64,000 nucleotides of DNA from positions 310,001 to 374,000 of the forward strand of contig NZ_JFHD01000001.1 in NCBI RefSeq assembly GCF_000698575.1. The letters run 5' to 3'. Both the position numbers and the translations under genes were made by a program. Below the pieces are notes generated by a model. It was not told the origin of the DNA. It made no database searches and worked only from the letters and a program-made list of their open reading frames with translations. Within the stretch, counting starts at the first letter, position 1. Each line of letters begins with the position of its first letter. Shown here piece after piece: positions 7,640-16,358 of this stretch. The stretch comes from Caballeronia zhejiangensis (GTDB lineage: Bacteria; Pseudomonadota; Gammaproteobacteria; Burkholderiales; Burkholderiaceae).

Positions 7640-8947
7640 ATGCGTTCGGGTTTCTGGCAGTCCGCGCGGACGCTGCGCGGTTTCATCGATTCGCTGTTCG
7701 GCCGCATGGCGATCGTGTCGATCGGCGTGCTGGTCACGCTGCAGGTCGGATGGTTCGCGATTCTCCACGTACAAGGGCCGCACAAGGAAGCGGATGGTTA
7801 CGCGCGCGCGCTGCTGATCGTGCTGGAAGCGGCGCACAACGATGTCGCGCTCGGCGGACGGCTGATGCGCGAGACGCGCGTGCATATCGTGCCGGTGTGG
7901 AACATGCCGGAGCCGCTGACGCTGCGCGATCCCGCGAAGACGCGTCACGGGCATCTCGCGCGGCAGCTCGCCAGTCGTTTGCCGCCCGGAACGCAGATCG
8001 CGATCGATATCGACGGCCATAACAAATCGCGGCTCTGGGTGCGCTATCCGTCGAGCAATGTGTGGATCGTCGCGCCGATCGATCTGCCGCCGCCCGCGCC
8101 CTTCATGACCGAAGGCGTCGTGCTGCTCGCCGGCGCGCTCGTGCTTTCGCTGATTGCGACATGGCAGTTGCAGCGGCCGCTCGCGCGCGTCGCGCAGGCC
8201 GCGCGACGCTTCGGCGGCGGCGAGCGGCCGGTGCCCGTCGAGGAAAACGGGCCGCGCGAATTGCGCGAGCTCATCGGCGCGTTCAATCAGATGATGAAAA
8301 AGCTCACCGACGCCGACGACGATCGCGCCGTGATGCTGGCCGGCATCGCGCACGATCTGAAGGCGCCGCTCACGCGCCTGTCGCTGCGGGCGAGCGTGCT
8401 CGCGAAGGACGAACGCGAGCGCGCGAATTTTCTGCGCGACATCGATTCGATGACGCGCATCGTGCAGCAGTTTCTCGAATTCGCGGGACGGTCGTCGTCG
8501 GACGGCGCGACGACCGGCGTCGATGCGTTCATCGCCGAGCAGTTCGCGTCGCCCGAGGATGGCGACGATCCGTTGTTCGCGCTGTCGCTCGAAGCGGGCG
8601 ATGCGTTTCACTTGCCGCGCACTTTCATCGACCGGCTGATGACCAATCTCGTCGACAACGCGCTCGAACATGGCGAGCCGCCCGTCGAGATTCGCACCGC
8701 GCTGCGGGATAGCGACTGGCTGATCGAAGTGCGCGATCACGGACCCGGCATTCCCGACGAGCGCCTGGACGAAGCGCTGCGTCCCTTCGTGCGGCTCGAT
8801 CCCGCGCGCAGCGGCAACGGGCATTGCGGCCTCGGGCTCACCATCGTCGAACGTCTGGCGCGCGAGCAGCGCGGCCGCTGCGAGATCGCCAATGCCGAGG
8901 GCGGCGGGCTGATCGTGCGTATCGTCATTCCCTTTGATCAAACATGA
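7640..8947 (+). CDS. Membrane sensor histidine kinase (EnvZ/OmpB type)
   Basis: A 435-residue kinase: TM1 about residues 24-45, a periplasmic loop of about 110 residues, TM2 about 158-176 and a HAMP linker. The HisKA domain has phospho-acceptor H238 (GIAHDLKAPLTRLSLRAS). The HATPase_c domain has the N box (NLVDNALEHG), G1 (VRDHGPGIP) and G2 (GHCGLGLTI). It phosphorylates the regulator encoded 5 bp upstream; the signal is unknown. Its stop overlaps the next start in an ATGA, so the downstream lipoprotein is translated in step with the kinase. Confidence 0.92.
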   Translation: MRSGFWQSARTLRGFIDSLFGRMAIVSIGVLVTLQVGWFAILHVQGPHKEADGYARALLIVLEAAHNDVALGGRLMRETRVHIVPVWNMPEPLTLRDPAKTRHGHLARQLASRLPPGTQIAIDIDGHNKSRLWVRYPSSNVWIVAPIDLPPPAPFMTEGVVLLAGALVLSLIATWQLQRPLARVAQAARRFGGGERPVPVEENGPRELRELIGAFNQMMKKLTDADDDRAVMLAGIAHDLKAPLTRLSLRASVLAKDERERANFLRDIDSMTRIVQQFLEFAGRSSSDGATTGVDAFIAEQFASPEDGDDPLFALSLEAGDAFHLPRTFIDRLMTNLVDNALEHGEPPVEIRTALRDSDWLIEVRDHGPGIPDERLDEALRPFVRLDPARSGNGHCGLGLTIVERLAREQRGRCEIANAEGGGLIVRIVIPFDQT

Positions 8948-9837
8948 TGCTTGCTTCGTCCACGCGTGAGGCGCCTTTGTCGCGCCGCGCTTTCATTCGC
9001 GGCGGCGCGCGCGTCGCATTGCTTTCGACCACTTTCGGCGCGGGCGCATTGCTATCGGCGTGCGGCGGCGCGAGCGAAGAGCGCAGCGTGATGGAAACGC
9101 CGAGGCTCTCGACGGTCGAAAATTTCCGCGATGTGGCCGGCGTGGGCGACGGCTATCCGACCGTCGATGGCGGCCGCTTGCGTCGTGGCGTGTTCTATCG
9201 GTCCGGCGCACTGACACCCGGCGATGCGGACGCGGCGTTGCTTGCGCGCTTGTCGTTGCGCGCGGTGCACGATCTTCGCGTGGTGGCGGAGGCGTCGCTT
9301 GCGCCGGACCGCGTGCCGACGGACGCGGTGCGCGAGACCCACGAGATCGCGCCGATCGACGCAGCCGGCGCGACGCCCGTCGATGCGGCCGCCGCGACCG
9401 CGTGGATGAACGCGCGACAGCGTCAGCTCGTGACCGATCCGGCCGCGCGCTTGCAATTCGGCGCGCTGCTGACTCGGCTTGCGCGTGTTTCAGGCGCGCA
9501 GGTGGTCCACGGCACGGCGGGCAAGGATCGGACGGGCTGGGCGGCGGCGCTGCTGCTCGCCATCGCCGATGTGCCGCTCGATGTGATCATCCAGGACTAT
9601 CTGCTGACGAACACGGCGGCAGAGACGCAGATCGATGCGCGCGTGAAAGCGCATGCGGCGCGTGCCGGGATGAATGCGCAGGCGGTCGCGCCGCTTTATC
9701 GGGCGCAAAGCGCGACGATCGAAGCCGCGTTCGAGGAGATGCACAGCGGGTTCGGGACGTTGAGTAACTATCTCGCGCAGGGGTTGGCGGTGAGTGCCGC
9801 CGATGTGGCGATATTGCGGGCGAAGTTGGTGGGGTAG
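8944..9837 (+). CDS. Tat-exported lipoprotein of the tyrosine phosphatase (DSP/Y_phosphatase3) family, catalytic Cys missing
   Basis: A 297-residue protein with a twin-arginine signal (SRRAFIRGG, residues 13-21) and a lipobox (LLSAC, Cys40), so it is predicted to be a folded, lipid-anchored envelope protein. The body matches bacterial tyrosine/dual-specificity phosphatases: VENFRDVAG near the start and the P-loop HGTAGKDRTG at 189-198. In active family members the P-loop is HCxxGKDR. Here the catalytic position 190 is Gly (codon ggc at 9511-9513), while the Arg and the rest of the loop are kept. It is probably a pseudophosphatase that binds ligand. It is translationally coupled to the sensor kinase. 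Confidence 0.82.
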   Translation: MMLASSTREAPLSRRAFIRGGARVALLSTTFGAGALLSACGGASEERSVMETPRLSTVENFRDVAGVGDGYPTVDGGRLRRGVFYRSGALTPGDADAALLARLSLRAVHDLRVVAEASLAPDRVPTDAVRETHEIAPIDAAGATPVDAAAATAWMNARQRQLVTDPAARLQFGALLTRLARVSGAQVVHGTAGKDRTGWAAALLLAIADVPLDVIIQDYLLTNTAAETQIDARVKAHAARAGMNAQAVAPLYRAQSATIEAAFEEMHSGFGTLSNYLAQGLAVSAADVAILRAKLVG

Positions 9838-10154
9838 GGTGGTGGAGGATTCGAGCGCGGCCTTCCGATTCGCCGCGCGCTCCGATGTCTTACCGATTCC
9901 GCAATTGAAGCAGTTGCTCAGATAAGCTCGCTCGGTTTCTCGCCGCGCCGGCGTCGCTCCAGTCCTTCGAACGAGGCTCTCTGCCTCGCTTTCCCGCACG
10001 GGCCGTCATCGTGGCGATATGCACGCTCCCGTATCGCCTGTCAAAATCAAATCTCCTTCGCGGCGGTGCTAGCATTCCCGCCACGAATCAAGCACGCCCG
10101 CCATTCTGAAAAAATAGAACCCTGCGATACATAAAAAAATAGACGAGGCCTCGA
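9838..10154. other. Intergenic region (317 bp) upstream of orphan kinase
   Basis: No coding sequence or RNA gene is recognised. A near-perfect inverted repeat (ttcgcggcgg at 10057-10066 and ccgccacgaa at 10078-10087, one mismatch, 11-nt loop) lies 68 bp before the kinase start. It has no following T-tract, so it is more likely a binding site or mRNA structure than a terminator. The last 50 bp before the start are AT-rich (cataaaaaaatag), fitting a promoter for the kinase gene. Confidence 0.35.
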
Positions 10155-11504
10155 ATGGAGACACACCAGATCCGCTCACCCCGCTCGATGACCTCGCGGC
10201 TCACCTGGTGGATTGCCTCCGTCGTCGCCGCGCTGAGCGTAATGGCGGGCGTCGCCTCGTTTGCCGCCGCGTCTCACGAAGCGAACAAGCTTCAGGACGG
10301 TCATCTGCGCGAGATCGGCGCGCTCATCGATGCGAAAAAGCTGGTTCTGGATACGACCGCCGTCGCGTGGCAAGGCAGTCAGGATTCGGACGTGCGGCTC
10401 GTCATCTCGCGCCTGGAGCCTGAATGGGAAGCCGCGAACGCATCGGCACCGATCATCGTTCCGGCGACGCTCAAGGACGGCCTGCATGACCTCGAAACGC
10501 ATGGCAGGCGCTGGCGTGTCGATGTCCGCACGCTGCATTCCGGAGACCGGATCGCGGTCGCGGAGCTGTCCACGATCCGCGATGAAATCGCCAGCGACGG
10601 CGCAATGCGTACCCTCTTTCCGATGCTCGCCCTGACGCCCGTGATTGTCGCGCTGGTCTTCTTTCTCGTGCGGCGGATGCTCCTGCCGGTGCGCCGTCTC
10701 GCGAGTGTCGTGGACTCGCAGGACGATGCAACGCTCGACACGCTGTCCGAGGAAGACATCCCGGCAGAACTGCTGCCGTTCGTCACGTCGATCAACCGGC
10801 TCATCGGCCGCCTGAAGGATGCGATGGCCCAGCAGCGCCGTTTCATCGCCGATGCCGCGCACGAGTTGCGTTCGCCGCTTGCCGCGCTGTCGTTGCAGGC
10901 GGAGCATCTCGGCGCCGCGGACTCGGCCATCGTCGCGCGCGAGCGTCTCGTCACGTTTCACGCCGCGATACGGCGCACTGCGCGGCTCGTCGAACAGTTG
11001 CTCGCGCTCGCGCGTTCGCAGCATGGATCGTCGATGAAGCCATCGGTCGTATCGCTGCGAGAGCTCGCAACCGATATCGTGATCCAGTCGGTGAACATGG
11101 CCGAGGACAAGCATGTCGATCTCGGGCTCGAACGCGTCGACGATGTCGACGTGATCGCCGACGCGCCCGCGCTGGCCGTCGTGTTGCGCAATCTCGTCGA
11201 CAATGCCGTGCGCTACACGCCGGAAGGCGGCAGAGTGGATGTATCCGTCACTGTGAGCGGACAGGACTTGCTGCTGGAGGTGCAAGACTCGGGACCAGGC
11301 ATCCCCGACGACGAACTGACTCGCGTGCTCGAGCCGTTCTATCGCATCCCCGGCACGCGCACGATGGGCAGCGGCCTCGGCCTTTCGATCGTGTCCGAAA
11401 CCGCGCGGCGCAGTGGCGCTCGCTTCGTGCTCCAGAACACAGAGACGGGGCTGCGCGTGTGCTATTGGCATCCGCTGCGCGAGCGGACCGCCGGGAGCAT
11501 GTGA
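10155..11504 (+). CDS. Sensor histidine kinase, QseC-like (no adjacent regulator)
   Basis: A 449-residue kinase: TM1 about residues 16-38, a periplasmic region of about 115 residues, TM2 about 153-172 and HAMP. HisKA has H236 in FIADAAHELRSPLAALSLQ, the QseC/TctE-type H box. HATPase_c has NLVDNAVRYTPEGG, VQDSGPGIP and GSGLGLSI. The gene stands alone: no response regulator is next to it on either side, so its partner is elsewhere or it cross-talks with the OmpR regulators at 5.9-7.6 kb. An alternative start lies at codon 12. The spacing before the first ATG (GAGGCCTCGA) is acceptable but weak. Confidence 0.88.
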   Translation: METHQIRSPRSMTSRLTWWIASVVAALSVMAGVASFAAASHEANKLQDGHLREIGALIDAKKLVLDTTAVAWQGSQDSDVRLVISRLEPEWEAANASAPIIVPATLKDGLHDLETHGRRWRVDVRTLHSGDRIAVAELSTIRDEIASDGAMRTLFPMLALTPVIVALVFFLVRRMLLPVRRLASVVDSQDDATLDTLSEEDIPAELLPFVTSINRLIGRLKDAMAQQRRFIADAAHELRSPLAALSLQAEHLGAADSAIVARERLVTFHAAIRRTARLVEQLLALARSQHGSSMKPSVVSLRELATDIVIQSVNMAEDKHVDLGLERVDDVDVIADAPALAVVLRNLVDNAVRYTPEGGRVDVSVTVSGQDLLLEVQDSGPGIPDDELTRVLEPFYRIPGTRTMGSGLGLSIVSETARRSGARFVLQNTETGLRVCYWHPLRERTAGSM

Positions 11505-11505
11505 T

Positions 11506-11541
11506 AAAAAAAAGGCGACTCGCCAGAAGAACGATGGCGAG
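11506..11541 (-). terminator. Rho-independent terminator for the minus-strand lipoprotein gene
   Basis: Read on the minus strand, a 7-bp stem (ctcgcca / tggcgag, arms at 11519-11525 and 11535-11541 with a 9-nt loop) is followed after a 5-nt gap by an uninterrupted T8 tract (a-run 11506-11513). It lies about 100 bp after the stop of the gene at 11639 and just beyond the convergent kinase stop. Confidence 0.7.
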
Positions 11542-11638
11542 CCGCAAGAGGGATCGGTCAACAACTACTGCGCAGGCAGATTAGCACCGGTTTCACGCGT
11601 GAAATCGCATCGGAAAGATGCCGTAAGGAAAGCGCCCT

Positions 11639-12169
11639 TCACTGTGTGCGCGAGACCACCATACGGTCGACCAGCGCATCGAGCTTCTGCCGCGCGCTCG
11701 CGAAACGGTCTACGTTCAGACCATTGGTGTCGTAGCGCGCCGTCACGAGAATCTGCCCTTGACGCACGATCGTGAGATCGATCGCCGACAGATACGGCAC
11801 CGGCTCGCTGCCGAACGCGCGCTTGTTCCAGCTCGTCGTCGCGGCGTAGACGAACATCGCCTCGCAACCGGGCGGCGACGTGCCGGGGTTATAGACCGTC
11901 GAAATCACACCGCGCCGCTGCAACGCGACCTGCAGCGAGGGCACGAAGTCGCCTGTCGCGACGTTCTGGTTCAGTTCGATGCATACGGATTGCAACGAGG
12001 CAGGCGAGCCCGTCACCGATGTCGGCGACGAATAGTTCGACGCGACCGTCATGCCCGCCTGCACGAGCGAGCCGGCGGCATCGGCGGCCGTAATCAGCGT
12101 CCACGTACAGCCGGAAAGCGCGCTTGCCCCGAAGGCAAGGAGCGCGCGAGCGATGAGCGTGCCGAACAT
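11639..12169 (-). CDS. Lipoprotein of unknown function (176 aa)
   Basis: The ATG at 12169 is chosen because it gives a proper lipoprotein signal: MFGTLIARALLAFGASALSG with the acylated Cys at 21. Longer in-frame starts (to GTG 12247) only add a polar leader. The mature protein has a short segment like envelope-stress sandwich lipoproteins, two more Cys (about 63 and 102) and a C-terminal helix (VDRFASARQKLDALVDRMVV). No family was recognised with confidence. It is followed by a strong terminator and preceded by its own promoter region, so it is probably monocistronic. Confidence 0.65.
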   Translation of the reverse strand: MFGTLIARALLAFGASALSGCTWTLITAADAAGSLVQAGMTVASNYSSPTSVTGSPASLQSVCIELNQNVATGDFVPSLQVALQRRGVISTVYNPGTSPPGCEAMFVYAATTSWNKRAFGSEPVPYLSAIDLTIVRQGQILVTARYDTNGLNVDRFASARQKLDALVDRMVVSRTQ

Positions 12170-12339
12170 GCTCGGGCCGCCGAATTGAACTTGCATGGCT
12201 TGGCGTCGTATCGATGGAAAGAAGGGCGGTGTGTCTGTCGACATCACGCATCGATATCTTCCCGCGACGCGCCGTCATCCGATATGCGGAGCAAGGCGCC
12301 AATCCGGCGAGTTATTTCCAGGTATTAATCCGCGAGCGA

Positions 12340-12630
12340 TCAGACGAACAGGGACACGATTCCGCCGATGGTCGCCGCTGCTGCAACCCATTTGCCCGCG
12401 GTGTAGAAGCCATTCGTATCGGTCGCCTGCACTTCGGGACGTTCCAGCCCGAGCGCGCCATAAGCGAACGATTTCACCGATGACGGCGTGTTGGTTTGCT
12501 GAGGCACGGCGGCATCGTCGGCCGATGCGTCCTGCTCGACGTCGGTCGTGTCATCGGCAGGCGCGTCGCGGCGGGGAAGAGGCGTATCGGCGCTCGTATA
12601 GGCGGCCGTGGTCGCACTGTTGATCTGCAT
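12340..12630 (-). CDS. Small hypothetical protein with one C-terminal membrane segment (96 aa)
   Basis: This 96-residue ORF starts at an ATG with a plausible ribosome-binding site (GACGAGG, 6-7 nt upstream). The first 45 residues are polar, Thr/Ala/Asp-rich and probably disordered. Residues 77-96 (GKWVAAAATIGGIVSLFV at the end) form one hydrophobic segment at the extreme C-terminus, as in tail-anchored proteins. No family recognised. It lies between two lipoprotein genes on the same strand with separate spacing of about 100-170 bp on each side. Function unknown. Confidence 0.5.
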   Translation of the reverse strand: MQINSATTAAYTSADTPLPRRDAPADDTTDVEQDASADDAAVPQQTNTPSSVKSFAYGALGLERPEVQATDTNGFYTAGKWVAAAATIGGIVSLFV

Positions 12631-12730
12631 CGCTGGCCTCGTCTTTATGCGCTACTGCAAAGCCGCAATAACGGCCTGTCGCGACGATGCTTGAACACGC
12701 CCGCCTTTCGGTTCCTTACCGCTGGCCCGA

Positions 12731-13801
12731 TCACATCGGATGGTTCTGCACGAAGGTCTTGTATGCCCAGTAGGCGGCCTTCTGCGTGAGTCCGTCGCTC
12801 TGGATAAGACCGTAATCGCCTTCGCTGTCGTCGTAGAGTTCGAAGGCCTGAATCGACTGGATGTTGTACTTCGACGCGACGCTCGCGAACTGCGCCATCA
12901 TCAGACTGCCTGTCATGTATGTCGCGATCTGGCTGTACGAGCCGAAGTCTGGGCGCACGCCGAACTCGTTGATCCATACCGGCTTGCCCATATCGTGCAG
13001 AAACTGGAGCACGTCATGACATCCCGTGCCGCCGCATGCGTGCGTCATGTCGCCCTGACTCGAATACCAGTGCCACGACGTGACATCCCAACTCACCGCC
13101 GGATGACCCCAGGTGCCGTCCGGTTGCGAACCGTCGGCGAGCATCTGGAAGAAAGCGGTGTGCAGCCAGGTGCCGCCGAGGACGATCTTCGCGGAGCTGT
13201 CCACGGACTTCACGCCTGCGATCATCCCGCGGATCACGCCGCGCGCGAGCATGAACGACCAGTTGTTGTACTGATACCAGACGGTGCCGTCGACATTGCC
13301 GATAAGCGCCTTCGCTTCGAGTTCGTTGCCGACCTCGTAGTACTTGTAGGGGTAGCTGTTGGCCGTCTGCTGGCCGAGCGTGTAGCCCGCCTTGTAGGCG
13401 TCGTTCTCGCTGTTGTAGTTCAGGTTCATGAGCATCACCGGATACACGGTGACGCCGCCTTCTTCCATCGTCTTCGCGATGTTCGCAACCATGTTGGCCG
13501 ATGTCTGGCTGTACACGTCATTGCGATAGATCGTTGCGCCGAGATCCTGCAATTGCGACAACTGCGTCTTCGCGCCCACGACGTCGTAAGCGCCGCCGTT
13601 GCTGTTGTGGCCGTTCGCGCCGTAAAAGATCGAGCCGCTGCCGCTTGCGGCCTTCGCGGTCGACTTCAGCGATGCCGCGCTCGTGCTCGCCGCGGCGGTG
13701 TCGGCGGGGTTGTCGCTGCCACCGCAGGCGGCAAGCACCATGCTTGCGGCGAGGGTTGCCGCAATGGATCGGGGCAGGAAGGAGGCAATTCTGTTCTTCA
13801 T
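12731..13801 (-). CDS. Glycoside hydrolase lipoprotein (TIM-barrel, clan GH-A-like)
   Basis: A 356-residue protein with a lipoprotein signal (MVLAAC, Cys26) and a Ser/Ala-rich linker before the catalytic domain. Start ATG 13801 is chosen because it puts the signal at the N-terminus; a longer in-frame start adds 13 residues. The domain shows the clan GH-A pattern: acid/base Glu160 after strand 4 (YYEVGNELEA) and nucleophile Glu279 at strand 7 (PVWINEFGV). SWHWYSS supplies likely aromatic sugar contacts. It fits GH5/GH39-type enzymes acting on plant or microbial polysaccharides; the exact family and substrate cannot be set by eye. Cys256 and Cys261 may form a disulphide. Confidence 0.75.
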   Translation of the reverse strand: MKNRIASFLPRSIAATLAASMVLAACGGSDNPADTAAASTSAASLKSTAKAASGSGSIFYGANGHNSNGGAYDVVGAKTQLSQLQDLGATIYRNDVYSQTSANMVANIAKTMEEGGVTVYPVMLMNLNYNSENDAYKAGYTLGQQTANSYPYKYYEVGNELEAKALIGNVDGTVWYQYNNWSFMLARGVIRGMIAGVKSVDSSAKIVLGGTWLHTAFFQMLADGSQPDGTWGHPAVSWDVTSWHWYSSQGDMTHACGGTGCHDVLQFLHDMGKPVWINEFGVRPDFGSYSQIATYMTGSLMMAQFASVASKYNIQSIQAFELYDDSEGDYGLIQSDGLTQKAAYWAYKTFVQNHPM

Positions 13802-14510
13802 GGCGTTTAGTATGACTAACGGAGATGCGCGCTTTCGCAACGATCAGGGCACACGTTGAGCGCCGGGTCGAGCGATCAACGAGGCGATGCGCAGAATCGG
13901 TCGCGCATCCGAAATAGTTGAAAGAGCTTGTTAGTAATCCGAATGACCGGCTCAGGGTGAACGCCATTGACGACGCGTATCGGTGCGCCGAAAAAGCCAA
14001 GCCAGTGCAGATTCGCTGAAGCAAAGCCGAGCACAAAAGCGATGTGCATGCGGAAGGGCCAGCGTTCGATGACGATGATCCGCGAAGGTGAATTCGCGTC
14101 GGTCATCGGTAACATGTGCAGCGATACGACTTCGATGACGTCAAAATTGCTGACGGCGGCGCGATGCAGTTCGCGCCCTGAGCGTGCGTTGCCGGTATTA
14201 AGTCAGCGGGGAAAGGTTACTTTGTTCCGACGTAGAAGTAAACCCGATAGCAGAAAAAATATCTTGTGTACGGCAACATTTCGACTGGTCTTTTCTGCCG
14301 TTTATCGTTTTCTGCGTAGCCGTTTCTACTGCAGCAAGGGTGCTGATAATCGTTTCGCTTGCCTTGCTTGGATTGCCATGCTTCGGCGAGAACGGCACAG
14401 GAACTTCTCGTGGCAGCAGAACTGACTCTGTGCCCGCGTGAGTCAAGGGGGAAGTGCGCGCCGCTGCATCACCGGTAATGATGGAACGACAGCGGCGCGC
14501 TCGATGCAAC
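13802..14510. other. Intergenic region (709 bp), AT-richer than surroundings
   Basis: This is the longest non-coding stretch in the window. The part 14200-14350 is clearly lower in GC than the flanking genes. Weak ORFs on both strands (for example 13876-14115 minus) lack ribosome-binding sites and recognisable sequence, so they are not called. It must contain the promoter of the glycosidase gene. The only strong structure is the terminator hairpin at its right end. It could be a decayed gene or a small-RNA locus; nothing in the sequence decides this. Confidence 0.4.
14456..14500 (-). terminator. Hairpin terminator after the tannase-family gene
   Basis: An 11-bp perfect GC-rich stem (gcgcgccgctg at 14456-14466, cagcggcgcgc at 14490-14500) encloses a second small stem (catca / tgatg). 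It begins 10 bp downstream of the stop codon at 14511. On the minus strand it is followed by a C-rich then short T-containing stretch (ccccctttg), so the U-tract is poor, but the position and stem strength support termination. Confidence 0.6.
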
Positions 14511-16256
14511 TTACGGTGCAGCCACGCCCTGCGTCTTCGGGCTATACGACGTATAGAAGCTCGCGCCCGCCCATGTCGGCGCAGCGTCGTTATACAGCGG
14601 CGCACCTTGGCTCCAGTTCGCACCGTCGTGCCAGTCGCCGCTGCCGCTGAACTTCGCCACGGCCGGATACGGATACACCGGACGCGATGCCGTCACCTTG
14701 CTCGTCGTCGCATCGGTCTGATAGGTCATCACCGCATTCGGCGATGTGCCTTGTTCGACCCAGCCCGTGATCTGCGATACGAGATCGATGTTCGGAAAGC
14801 CTTCGCCGCCGCCGCAGTGACCCACGCCCGGCACGACATACAAACGCGAGAACTCGTTCGCGCTCGCTTCGCCCATCGTGTCCTTCACGGCCTGGTAATA
14901 GCGGATCGTGAAAAGCGGGGAGATGTGCTGATCCGCCCAGCCGTGCCACAGGATCAGCTTGCCGCCCGCGTTCTTGAACGCCGACAGATCGGGGCTCGTT
15001 GCATCGTTGAGCGGATGGTTCGCCTGCAGATAGCTCGAATAGAAGCTCGCATCGTGATAGCCGAAGGTGTCGACATTCGGCATCGACGGCGACCCCGTGA
15101 AGATCAGGTTATATGCCCCGGTCACGATCATGTAGCTGAAGAGACTGGTGACGGGCACGGCTGCGTCCGTCGAGTTCGTCGTCGGCACTTCGACACCGAT
15201 CCAGTTCGCTTCCGAGCCGAACTGCGGCGAGCCGCCCAGCATGGGCATGCCGGTATTCGTATCGGTCGGGCCGCTGTAGATCTTCGAGGCCGTTGCGACT
15301 TCGGCGGCCGTCAGACAGTTGCTCGTGCTCGATGCATTGGCCGCGCATTGAATCGATGCGGGATCGAAGTGACAGGTACGCGGATCGGCGAGGAGACCAT
15401 CGGGTACGTTGGCTTGACCGCCGCATGCAGCCACGACTGCCTTGTGCAGCAGTTGAGCCTTGTCGGCATAGAGCACGGCCTTGCCTGCGCTCGTACCCGT
15501 CGTGCTGTTCGATTCGACGTTCCAGCCGTGATAGAGCGAGTTTTGAATCTGGAAATGCGCAGCCGGCGCGCCCGCGACGATGCCGTTGTAATCCGACGGA
15601 TAACGTTGCGCGGCCATCAGCGCTTCACGGCCGCCATCCGAACAGCCGACGAAGTAAGCGTATTTCTGCTCCTGTCCGTAGTAAGCCTTGATCAACTTCT
15701 TCGCGGCGAGCGTCGTGATGTGCTGGCCGCGATACGCAAAGTCGGCCTGCTTTTGCGGATCGGTCGACCATGTCGAATCCTGACCCGAATGACCCATGTC
15801 GGTCGCTGCCGTGACAAAGCCGCCTTGTTGAACGAGCGGGCACGTATAGCTGAAACTGAAGGAGCTTTGCTGAGTCGGATCGCTCAGATTGCCGCACAAG
15901 CCGCCGCAGCCGAGTTCGGCGAAGCGCTGTGTCCACGAGTCGACGGGCAGTGCGACCTCGAACGTATTCGAAGGCGCGAGCGTGCCTTTGACCGTGCAGA
16001 AGTTGACGGTGGCGCCGTTGACGGTCGCGGCCGTGACCGTCGCCGATGTGATCGTGCTGCCGGTGCCGCCGATATCGCTCAAATCGACCGATGCCAGCTT
16101 CGAGCAATCGACCGTAGGTTTCACCACGGCCAACGGTGTTTGCGCGGCGTTGCCGCTACCGCTATTGTTGCCACTGCCTCCGCATGCCGTGACGACGACG
16201 GTCACGAGGCAGGCGGTTATCAGCGCCATTAATCGCTTGGGATCCAGAGCTCTCAT
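14511..16256 (-). CDS. Tannase/feruloyl esterase family lipoprotein
   Basis: A 581-residue alpha/beta hydrolase with a lipoprotein signal (VVTAC, Cys25). The nucleophile is Ser206 in GCSDGGR, the family-typical GCSxGG motif, followed by AQRYPSDYNGIVAGAPA, which is diagnostic of the tannase/feruloyl esterase (PF07519) family. The Asp (LWHGWADQHISP) and His (VPGVGHCGGGEG) complete the triad. The protein is Cys-rich, as expected for this family with its disulphide-linked Ser/His loops. It should cleave gallate or hydroxycinnamate esters from plant material at the cell surface. The porin gene lies 102 bp upstream on the same strand and may be cotranscribed. Confidence 0.9.
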   Translation of the reverse strand: MRALDPKRLMALITACLVTVVVTACGGSGNNSGSGNAAQTPLAVVKPTVDCSKLASVDLSDIGGTGSTITSATVTAATVNGATVNFCTVKGTLAPSNTFEVALPVDSWTQRFAELGCGGLCGNLSDPTQQSSFSFSYTCPLVQQGGFVTAATDMGHSGQDSTWSTDPQKQADFAYRGQHITTLAAKKLIKAYYGQEQKYAYFVGCSDGGREALMAAQRYPSDYNGIVAGAPAAHFQIQNSLYHGWNVESNSTTGTSAGKAVLYADKAQLLHKAVVAACGGQANVPDGLLADPRTCHFDPASIQCAANASSTSNCLTAAEVATASKIYSGPTDTNTGMPMLGGSPQFGSEANWIGVEVPTTNSTDAAVPVTSLFSYMIVTGAYNLIFTGSPSMPNVDTFGYHDASFYSSYLQANHPLNDATSPDLSAFKNAGGKLILWHGWADQHISPLFTIRYYQAVKDTMGEASANEFSRLYVVPGVGHCGGGEGFPNIDLVSQITGWVEQGTSPNAVMTYQTDATTSKVTASRPVYPYPAVAKFSGSGDWHDGANWSQGAPLYNDAAPTWAGASFYTSYSPKTQGVAAP

Positions 16257-16358
16257 AGTTATCTCCTAGACTTCGTTTTGATGGCGTACGGACGAACGTC
16301 GCCAGCACGCCGAAGCGTGCGGACGATATGAAACGATCGTGGTGCTACGCGCGTTCGA

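Noticed and set aside
13876-14115. Possible 79-residue gene on the minus strand
   Set aside because: No ribosome-binding site, no recognisable sequence, and codon use unlike the neighbours.
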